Positions 5,523 to 10,088 of a stretch of 10,088 nucleotides of DNA are shown here, piece by piece. Numbering within the stretch: position 1 is the first letter of the stretch; each line of letters starts with the position of its first letter. The stretch covers positions 1 to 10,088 of the forward strand of contig JABCYS010000028.1 in assembly GCA_013290085.1 (NCBI GenBank). Direction: 5' to 3'. The position numbers and the translations under genes are program-made. The notes under the pieces are model-generated. The model did not search any database. It worked only from the letters and a program-made list of their open reading frames with translations, and was not told the origin of the DNA. This DNA is from Candidatus Babelota bacterium. GTDB lineage: Bacteria; Dependentiae; Babeliae; Babeliales; JABCYS01.

Positions 5523-6985
5523 CATCCTCCTTTAATAACAGCAAGTGGTTTAAGTCGTACAACTTTTTTTGCAAGCCTTGCTTTATCCACCACACTCACT
5601 ACATCTTCAACATCTTTGTAAGCGATGGGGGCTTCTTCAGCAAGTCCCGAATTCGAGTCACTGCGAATGATAATACCTTGCGCCTCAAGCTCCTGGCGTA
5701 AAGTAGAGCCGCGAACTGTTTTTTTTGCCTGTACGCGGGACATGCGTCTACCTGCTCCATGACACGAGGTGCCAAATCCTACTTCCATACTTTCTTTTGT
5801 TCCCGCAAGAACATACGATGATGTACCCATCGTTCCGGGGATGAGCACGGGCTGCCCGACTGGTTGATAGTGGGAAGGAACTTCTGGTCGCCCTGGCCCG
5901 AATGCACGCGTTGCACCCTTGCGATGCATAATGACTTGTTTTATTTTTCCATTGATCTCATGCGACTCGCGCTTACCGATATTGTGAGACACGTCATACA
6001 GAGTTGTTATTTTTACTGAGTCACCAATAACTTTTTTCCATGAATCGCGCACCCATTGTCCGATAAGATGACGATTGGCCCACGCAAAATTTGCAGCAGC
6101 GGCCATGGCATTAAAATAATCTTGTCCTTCTGGTGATTTAAATGGTGCGCACACCAGTTCTCGATCAGGTAATTGAATCCCCCACTGTCCCATTTTTGGC
6201 ATCATACTGTTTACATGGTCGGTGCATGTTTGATGCCCCAGTCCACGCGAACCGCAATGGATCATCACGGTTACCATATTTTTTTCTAGTCCATACACCT
6301 GCGCACTTTTTTCATCAAAAATTTCATCAACGCGCTGAATTTCTAAAAAGTGGTTACCTGAGCCAAGCGTACCTAATTGATCAGCGCCTCTTTTTTTTGC
6401 TGTCGTAGTAATCAGGGTTGCATCGGCATTTGTCATACGACCCGTTTCTTCGCAATACTCAAGGTCTCCTTGTGTTCCGTAACCAAGTTCTACCATACGA
6501 TGCGCACCATCACGCAATACTTTAGCAAGGTCTTCCTGATTTAATTTTAATTTTCCCCCACGACCAACACCTGAGGGAATAGCATGAAAAATTTCTGTCG
6601 CAAGATCGGCTAAGTAGGGCTTGAGTTCATCTGCCGTCATTGATACCCGCAGCAAACGTACTCCACAATTAATATCGTAGCCTATGCCGCCGGGAGAAAT
6701 GACGCCGCCTTCATCAATCGCTGTTGCAGCAACCCCGCCGATAGGAAATCCGTATCCCTGATGAATATCGGGCATGGCAAAGGCAAACTTTTGGATACCG
6801 GGTAAAGTAGCAACGTTGACGAGTTGCCAGAGCGATCGATCTTCAAAAACATCCTCAAGAATGTGTTGGTTAGCAAAGACACGTGCGGGAACACGCATAT
6901 CCTGACGAAACTCTTGTGGAATCTCCCAGAGCACGTCAGAAATTTTGATGAGATTTTCTAAACGAATTTGCTTCTCTTTCTCCAC
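5522..6985 (-). CDS. rtcB: RNA-splicing ligase RtcB (3'-phosphate/5'-OH RNA ligase)
   Basis: Joins RNA 2',3'-cyclic phosphate or 3'-phosphate ends to 5'-OH ends using GTP and Mn2+, in tRNA splicing or RNA repair. All 487 residues are present and the active site is complete: MPDIHQGYGFPIGG (71-84), metal ligands D104 and C107 in GYDINCG, H212 in GSGNHF, H243 in IHCGSRGLGH, H334 in VSHNIGKRE, and H409 in CHGAGRRMSR, the histidine expected to carry GMP. The C-terminal PLAVIKGG is canonical. No intein interrupts it. The start is GTG at 6985, supported by AGAGGT (6991-6996) five nt upstream. Archease lies 24 nt upstream on the same strand and thpR overlaps its stop, so the three genes form one operon. 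Very confident. Confidence 0.98.
   Translation of the reverse strand: MEKEKQIRLENLIKISDVLWEIPQEFRQDMRVPARVFANQHILEDVFEDRSLWQLVNVATLPGIQKFAFAMPDIHQGYGFPIGGVAATAIDEGGVISPGGIGYDINCGVRLLRVSMTADELKPYLADLATEIFHAIPSGVGRGGKLKLNQEDLAKVLRDGAHRMVELGYGTQGDLEYCEETGRMTNADATLITTTAKKRGADQLGTLGSGNHFLEIQRVDEIFDEKSAQVYGLEKNMVTVMIHCGSRGLGHQTCTDHVNSMMPKMGQWGIQLPDRELVCAPFKSPEGQDYFNAMAAAANFAWANRHLIGQWVRDSWKKVIGDSVKITTLYDVSHNIGKRESHEINGKIKQVIMHRKGATRAFGPGRPEVPSHYQPVGQPVLIPGTMGTSSYVLAGTKESMEVGFGTSCHGAGRRMSRVQAKKTVRGSTLRQELEAQGIIIRSDSNSGLAEEAPIAYKDVEDVVSVVDKARLAKKVVRLKPLAVIKGG
5526..5530 (-). promoter_or_regulatory. Shine-Dalgarno of thpR, inside the rtcB 3' end
   Basis: GGAGG on the minus strand directly abuts the ATG at 5525 and lies three nt before the ATG at 5522. 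The short spacing favours the second ATG and implies coupling to termination of rtcB at the TGA 5524-5522. Confidence 0.6.
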
Positions 6986-6990
6986 GCCAC

Positions 6991-6996
6991 ACCTCT
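6991..6996 (-). promoter_or_regulatory. Shine-Dalgarno that fixes the rtcB GTG start
   Basis: AGAGGT on the minus strand lies five nt before GTG 6985. No ATG stands at a comparable place, so the GTG is the likely start. Confidence 0.65.
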
Positions 6997-7009
6997 TTCA
7001 AAATCTTTT

Positions 7010-7453
7010 TCAGATATCAAAAACAATATCAGTCTGCCAGGCACCATCAACTTTTTTTATGTTTAAATCGTGATAGGTGACGGCTTTAATTTCCACTACT
7101 TCAAATCCTTCGATGGGCACTCCTTGTAAGGTTGCTCTGATATGATTTTGATCAAGTTCATGAATTACAACATCAAGATAGGCTTCATTATGAATATCGG
7201 AAAGAGCAAGTGCTTCGGATAAAAAAGAAACGAGCAATGATGTGAGGTCATGCGCTTGTAAGGTAATATCATGCTGTTGGGGAAGTTGAGGACAATAAAG
7301 ACGTTCGCCTTTTTTCTTACAGTTCTTTGATCGCGGCCCAATGGATTGGAACATACCGATGAGAGCATGGCGGAACAGTTGTTCAAGGGTTGTTCCGTAC
7401 ACTCGTATTTTTAAATCTGCGGTATGGGGAAGTAGTTCAAAATCTTTGTGCAT
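7010..7453 (-). CDS. Archease (RtcB-activating protein)
   Basis: Archease promotes RtcB guanylylation and multiple turnover. The 147-residue product has the N-terminal signature LLPHTADLKIRVYG (H10-T-A-D13, with the metal-binding Asp), LLVSFLSEAL in the middle, and the C-terminal block EIKAVTYHDLNIKKVDG...VFDI (121-147), ending in the conserved Asp. ATG 7453 is used; a TTG two codons upstream (7459) is possible, and neither has a strong ribosome site. The gene lies 24 nt before rtcB on the same strand, which is the classical partner arrangement and confirms the assignment. Length is normal for the family. It is the first gene of the operon, just downstream of a good -10 box. Confidence 0.94.
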   Translation of the reverse strand: MHKDFELLPHTADLKIRVYGTTLEQLFRHALIGMFQSIGPRSKNCKKKGERLYCPQLPQQHDITLQAHDLTSLLVSFLSEALALSDIHNEAYLDVVIHELDQNHIRATLQGVPIEGFEVVEIKAVTYHDLNIKKVDGAWQTDIVFDI

Positions 7454-7491
7454 CGCCAACTTTTCTTTTTTTAATTTTTTTAGTTGGCAGC

Positions 7492-7521
7492 AGTATAGCG
7501 AACCATTTTTCCTCTGTGCAA
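7492..7521 (-). promoter_or_regulatory. Candidate promoter of the archease-rtcB-thpR operon
   Basis: On the minus strand TATACT (7492-7497, five of six consensus) is preceded by TTGCAC (7516-7521) with an 18-nt spacer. The -10 lies about 38 nt before the archease ATG. The -35 is poor beyond TTG. The rest of the 103-nt gap holds only A-rich sequence next to the start codon. Confidence 0.45.
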
Positions 7522-7556
7522 GGAAAAGGAATTAGTCCGCGGGAAACGGGATGAGT

Positions 7557-7790
7557 TTATCGTGTCCAGCGATTGTAGAGGTATGCAGCAGTGAATACCA
7601 TGAGGAACACGGATATAAAAGTGAGGATGCCGTTAATGAGCATAATTGATACGAGATGCACAGGAATCTTGGCAAGAACAACCCGGAAAAAGCCTTCTGG
7701 CATTACCATAAAAAAAAGGCTCGATAGGGTATGCCAAAAAATAACTGCGGCTGCTGCTGCAAGAGCAACTATTTTTTCATTAAATTTCAT
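7557..7790 (-). CDS. Small two-helix membrane protein
   Basis: A 77-residue hydrophobic protein with helices at about 6-29 and 46-70 and a short basic end (YLYNRWTR). I cannot assign a family with confidence; the MKFN... start, the two-helix plan and the aromatic-rich C-terminal helix resemble small DUF5676-like membrane proteins and, more loosely, the two neighbours at 7999-8262 and 8302-8562. The ATG at 7790 follows AGGAG (7796-7800) by five nt. The 208-nt region upstream carries two tandem structured elements, so this gene may have a long structured leader. No catalytic residues are evident. Confidence 0.68.
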   Translation of the reverse strand: MKFNEKIVALAAAAAVIFWHTLSSLFFMVMPEGFFRVVLAKIPVHLVSIMLINGILTFISVFLMVFTAAYLYNRWTR

Positions 7791-7809
7791 TACGACTCCT
7801 CATCTATTT

Positions 7810-7825
7810 AAATTAGGCGGAGATG
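7810..7825. repeat. Left-arm repeat, unit 1
   Basis: AAATTAGGCGGAGATG, identical to 7902-7917. Its last 7 nt (GGAGATG, 7819-7825) are inverted at 7884-7890. Confidence 0.9.
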
Positions 7826-7890
7826 TTCAAGCTTTCACTTGAATTTCTTACTGTGTATGCAATAAGATCCAGCCTTCCGGCCACATCTCC
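7819..7890 (-). ncRNA. Candidate structured RNA element, unit 1 (72-nt four-way junction)
   Basis: On the minus strand the outer 7-bp stem GGAGATG/CATCTCC (7884-7890 with 7819-7825) encloses three hairpins with almost no unpaired bases. P2 (7870-7883) has a GGAA loop on three Watson-Crick pairs plus two wobbles; P3 (7846-7867) has eight pairs including one U-G and the loop CATACA; P4 (7826-7843) has seven pairs including a U-G closing a GAAA loop. Only two-nt linkers (GA, AA) remain. The wobbles and the GNRA-type loops exist only in the minus-strand reading, which matches the direction of the flanking genes. It resembles a cloverleaf in size but lacks tRNA signatures. Not matched to a known RNA family by eye. 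Confidence 0.45.
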
Positions 7891-7901
7891 ATCATGATTT
7901 C

Positions 7902-7917
7902 AAATTAGGCGGAGATG
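7902..7917. repeat. Left-arm repeat, unit 2
   Basis: AAATTAGGCGGAGATG, identical to 7810-7825, 92 nt away. Its GGAGATG (7911-7917) is inverted at 7973-7979. Confidence 0.9.
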
Positions 7918-7979
7918 CTAAGAGTTCCAAAAATGCCTCATCACTTTCATGCGAGGACTAGTCTTTAGACTGCATCTCC
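7911..7979 (-). ncRNA. Candidate structured RNA element, unit 2 (69 nt)
   Basis: Shares with unit 1 the outer 7-bp stem (7973-7979 with 7911-7917) and the flanking GCCTAATTT on the minus strand. Inside are AGTC-UAAA-GACU (7960-7971) and a stem with a GAAA loop closed by U-G (7936-7956, one bulged A). The final 18 nt before the closing arm form no clear hairpin. Interior sequence differs from unit 1, so structure rather than sequence may be what is kept, or only the ends are repeated. Confidence 0.38.
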
Positions 7980-7998
7980 ACAATTTTAATAACTCGAC

Positions 7999-8262
7999 TT
8001 ATTTGCCCTTGATATGATCATGAAAGAAAATCATTACCGCAACAAATGCGTAGGCAAATACATAATGCACAATTGTCCCAGTTATAAAATTAGCTGGGGT
8101 AATTTGCAAAGTCAGAGCTTCCTGTGAAAATTTCACAATTTGGAACTTTTCAACAAAAGTGATCGCTTTTTCACCCCAGATATAGAGTGCTGCCATCCCA
8201 ATTATATGAAAAGCTGCCACTGTGTTTGCAACTGACAGTGCCCATCTATTAAGTTTAAACAT
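7999..8262 (-). CDS. Small two-helix membrane protein, tandem paralogue 2
   Basis: An 87-residue protein with helices at about 7-29 and 58-80, separated by a segment containing WGEKAI, FVEKF, VKFS.E and TPANF, and ending in HDHIKGK. These blocks are shared with the 8302-8562 product, with roughly half of all positions alike, so the two arose by tandem duplication. AAGGAG (8269-8274) lies six nt before the ATG. The 39-nt gap to the upstream paralogue suggests co-transcription. Family unknown; no enzyme motif is seen. The conserved Glu and Lys in the loop and the C-terminal His-Asp-His are the only polar marks worth noting. Confidence 0.78.
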   Translation of the reverse strand: MFKLNRWALSVANTVAAFHIIGMAALYIWGEKAITFVEKFQIVKFSQEALTLQITPANFITGTIVHYVFAYAFVAVMIFFHDHIKGK

Positions 8263-8301
8263 TATCGTCTCCTTGTTGATTAAATAATCTTAAATTTCAG
8301 C

Positions 8302-8562
8302 TTACTTACCTTTGATGTGATCGTGGAAGTAGAACGCAATCACTACAAATAGGTAGGCGCATACAAAATGAGTCACTAAACCATAGGCAAAGTTAGCAGG
8401 CGTGACATCTAATGACATCATTTCGCTTGAAAACTTAACCATGTGGAATTTTTCAACATAACAGATAGCCTTTTCGCCCCAGAAATGAAGCGCTGCGGCA
8501 CCTGCTGTGTAGAAAGCTGAAACGGCGCTAGCAAAAGCTAAGGCCCATTTATTGAACTTCAT
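8302..8562 (-). CDS. Small two-helix membrane protein, tandem paralogue 1
   Basis: An 86-residue protein with helices at about 6-28 and 57-79, loop blocks WGEKAI, YVEKF, VKFSSE and TPANF, and the C-terminal HDHIKGK shared with its neighbour at 7999-8262. Two ATGs stand in tandem (8565 and 8562). AAGGAG (8569-8574) is three nt from the first and six from the second, and six is the spacing in the paralogue, so the second is chosen. It is the first gene of a probable minus-strand transcript of three small membrane proteins. Function unknown. Confidence 0.78.
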   Translation of the reverse strand: MKFNKWALAFASAVSAFYTAGAAALHFWGEKAICYVEKFHMVKFSSEMMSLDVTPANFAYGLVTHFVCAYLFVVIAFYFHDHIKGK

Positions 8563-8568
8563 CATCGT

Positions 8569-8574
8569 CTCCTT
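8569..8574 (-). promoter_or_regulatory. Shine-Dalgarno choosing between two tandem ATGs
   Basis: AAGGAG on the minus strand. The identical AAGGAGACGAT context precedes the 7999-8262 gene (8269-8274) with six-nt spacing, supporting ATG 8562 here. Confidence 0.6.
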
Positions 8575-8596
8575 TTTTTGATGATATATATATTTA

Positions 8597-8613
8597 GAAG
8601 ATACCTTATCTTC
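8597..8613. promoter_or_regulatory. Small inverted repeat in the divergent gap
   Basis: GAAGATA and TATCTTC (7 bp) flank a CCT loop, 35 nt upstream of the 8302-8562 start in the 198-nt gap to the DciA-like gene. On the minus strand TTGAAA is followed after 16 nt by GATAAG, a weak promoter that would overlap this palindrome. It may be an operator or a leader hairpin; nothing else in this AT-rich gap is clear. Confidence 0.25.
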
Positions 8614-8760
8614 ACTATTCTCATGTTTTCAACCTATCAGAATTAGTGCGTTAAAATCAATATTTTTTTCAAAAAGAAATTTGTTGTTGTGGGTGTTTTT
8701 TTCCGTTATGTTAGGAAAAAAGTTTAGTCTCAGCTCAAAAGTTGGCGAAATCAATAGATT

Positions 8761-9210
8761 ATGTCGCAACATATTAAAGATGCCCTTGCCTCACTTCTTA
8801 ACCAGCCGGACGACTGGCGCCTGCATCTTTTGAACAATTGGGCCACTATTATGGGGGGTCTGAGTGAACGGGTACGTTTAGAAAAAATTAAAGATGGTAC
8901 CTTAATATTAGGAGTTTTTGAGGCAAGCTGGATGCAGGAGCTTTATTTACTTTCTCCCACTCTTATAAGGACCATTAACAACCATCTGGGAAAACCTTAT
9001 GTAAAAGAGCTTCGTTTTAAAGCTGCTGCAAAAACAAAGGTTATTGAAAAAAAGGTTATCACTGTTGCGCAACAACCAGTACCATTACCCACCCTATCGG
9101 CAGAAGAAGAGGCAGTGCTTGCACAAATGAATGATCCCCAGCTACGCTCGGTATTACAAGATTACCTCATTAAATGTTATCAAGAGCGCAAAGGAGATTT
9201 GAAAAAATGA
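8761..9210 (+). CDS. DUF721/DciA-like protein, predicted replicative helicase loader
   Basis: DciA proteins act with the replicative helicase DnaB in bacteria that lack DnaC or DnaI. The 149-residue product has the domain at about residues 5-88: W27-x-x-I-x-G in NNWATIMGG, then DGTLILGVFEASWMQEL (45-61) and LIRTINNHLG, ending in ELRF, the usual order of this family. After residue 90 comes a lysine-rich linker and a predicted helical tail (113-149) with no family assignment. The ATG at 8761 has no strong Shine-Dalgarno. The stop overlaps the next gene by ATGA. DciA function is inferred from the family and not shown by context, as no dnaB is in the window. Confidence 0.8.
   Translation: MSQHIKDALASLLNQPDDWRLHLLNNWATIMGGLSERVRLEKIKDGTLILGVFEASWMQELYLLSPTLIRTINNHLGKPYVKELRFKAAAKTKVIEKKVITVAQQPVPLPTLSAEEEAVLAQMNDPQLRSVLQDYLIKCYQERKGDLKK
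9191..9196 (+). promoter_or_regulatory. Shine-Dalgarno of the TPR gene within the DciA-like gene
   Basis: AAGGAG lies ten nt before the ATG at 9207, which overlaps the previous stop as ATGA. This supports the start and coupling. Confidence 0.6.
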
Positions 9211-10088
9211 AGCGATTACTTCTCATCCTTTTCATGCTTATGTCATCTAGCATCCTTAGAGCAAATAGTCAGCAGTATCAGTGGTCAATATTGGGGCATT
9301 ACAGTCTTATGCAACAAAAACCCCAGGCATCGCAGGCTTACTATCAAAAGTTACTTTCCTCATCTCAATCGCCCTACCCTTACAGTGGTTATGTTCGCTT
9401 TTTATTTGCAACCAATCAGTTGAATATTATTGCTTCACTCATACCAAAGCTTGAAGAGTCATTTAAAGATGATTTGGATATGCAACTCATGTTTGCACAA
9501 GCTCTTGCGGGAACCGGCAAGAAGATAGAAGCTGAAACTCGTTTTATACAACTCCAACAAAAACATAAAGACAATGCTGAACTTACCTACCAGGCGGCAC
9601 AAGCTCATGCTAAGCATGATCCCAAAAAATCTATTCTCGTTATTGATGAATTTTTAAACTCAACACCGTTCCAGCCACGCAACTGTCTTTTTTATTTTAT
9701 GAAATCTCAGCATTACATGGCATTGAATGACAAAAAAAGTGCCATCCAAAATGCCCAAAAAAGTTTGGATATTTGCCCTCGTTTTGACAAAGGCTGGCTT
9801 TTGTTAGGCATGCTCCATGAACAGGAAGGGAAGATTAATGAGGCAGTTAAAGGGTATTCGACTTTTCTTGAGTTGACGGGTCCGAATAAAGAAATAGAAC
9901 ATCAAATAAGTAGTTTGTTACTCAAATCAAAGTTGCAAAAGGGTTCTACCTCGAGTCACCTCTCCTATCTTACCAACGCGCTTACGTGGTATGAAAATCA
10001 AGAATTTGAAAAGGCACTGATGGCAATCGACCGCAGTTTACAGGCAGACCCTGCCAATCAGGATGCTCGTCTGCTCAAAATCAACATT
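9207..10088 (+). CDS. Exported TPR-repeat protein (runs off the right edge)
   Basis: All 294 in-window codons are open. The start overlaps the DciA-like stop by ATGA. The product opens with a signal peptide (MKRLLLILFMLMSSSILRA, cleavage about residue 19), so it should act outside the cytoplasm. Helical-repeat content is clear at about 178-229 (KSAIQNAQKSLDICPRFDKG, then GWLLLGMLHEQEGKINEAV) and again at 258-292 (WYENQEFEKALMAIDRSLQADP, given here by its end points), with the small-residue and Pro pattern of tetratricopeptide repeats. Earlier segments (28-130) look like degenerate repeats. TPR proteins are scaffolds; partner unknown. The C-terminus is missing, so other domains may follow. Confidence 0.85.
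   Translation, partial: MKRLLLILFMLMSSSILRANSQQYQWSILGHYSLMQQKPQASQAYYQKLLSSSQSPYPYSGYVRFLFATNQLNIIASLIPKLEESFKDDLDMQLMFAQALAGTGKKIEAETRFIQLQQKHKDNAELTYQAAQAHAKHDPKKSILVIDEFLNSTPFQPRNCLFYFMKSQHYMALNDKKSAIQNAQKSLDICPRFDKGWLLLGMLHEQEGKINEAVKGYSTFLELTGPNKEIEHQISSLLLKSKLQKGSTSSHLSYLTNALTWYENQEFEKALMAIDRSLQADPANQDARLLKINI

Noticed and set aside
7500..7556. Terminator after the 7557-7790 gene
   Set aside because: TTTTCCT/AGGAAAA gives only a weak AT-rich stem that overlaps the archease promoter candidate, with no U-tract.
7795..7825. Riboswitch-like sequestering of the ribosome site of the 7557-7790 gene by the outer-stem arm
   Set aside because: Only CTCC/GGAG (4 bp) can pair across a 19-nt loop; too weak to claim.
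7819..7890. tRNA, because of the 72-nt cloverleaf with a 7-bp outer stem
   Set aside because: No T-loop TTCRA, no D-loop GG, no 7-nt anticodon loop with the usual T and purine, and no CCA.
7810..7979. Integron attC sites
   Set aside because: The ends are GGAGATG/CATCTCC, with no GTTRRRY or RYYYAAC core, and no integrase gene is near.

Overview
The window is a bacterial chromosome segment of roughly 40% GC with tightly packed genes, frequent 4-31 nt overlaps and many small exported proteins of unknown function. Housekeeping genes (tmk, holB, a DciA-like protein, rtcB, archease, thpR) mixed with lineage-specific signal-peptide proteins and duplicated small membrane proteins suit a reduced-genome, host-associated bacterium. 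Candidate phylum Dependentiae (TM6) is my best guess. That is an inference from style and content, because no rRNA or other phylogenetic marker is present.

Left part (1-1990): the 5' part of an AMP-binding acyl-CoA synthetase-like gene runs off the left edge on the minus strand. It diverges from a tmk-holB pair whose reading frames overlap by 31 nt, followed by a 12-bp hairpin with a C6 loop.

Middle (2084-4967): a region of exported proteins. Two overlapping plus-strand genes encode signal-peptide, membrane-anchored proteins; the first carries three tandem 22-residue coiled-coil repeats. Two minus-strand genes (3198-3731 and 4113-4910) encode secreted proteins that share an apparently undescribed domain of about 80-90 residues (conserved Cys, LWxHR, EYxxQAxP), once in the first and twice in the second. 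Between them lies about 290 nt of relic DNA, in which the 3' end of thpR, the 3' end of the second plus-strand gene and the frameshifted 3' tip of a domain gene are joined. This is the scar of a tandem segmental duplication.

RNA-repair operon (7453 down to 4971, minus strand): archease, rtcB (complete active site, GTG start) and thpR, the last coupled to rtcB by an ATGA overlap. Together they would ligate or hydrolyse RNA 2',3'-cyclic phosphate ends. A good -10 (TATACT) lies just upstream of archease. The duplicated-domain gene at 4113-4910 follows directly and may be co-transcribed.

Right part (7557-8562): three small two-helix membrane proteins on the minus strand, two of them clear tandem paralogues. 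The 208-nt gap before the last one holds two tandem copies of an element bounded by GGAGATG...CATCTCC. On the minus strand the copy nearer that gene folds into a compact 72-nt four-way junction with two GNRA-type loops, which makes it a candidate structured RNA. The right end (8761-10088, plus strand) has a DUF721/DciA-like helicase-loader gene overlapping by ATGA a signal-peptide TPR protein that continues past the window edge.
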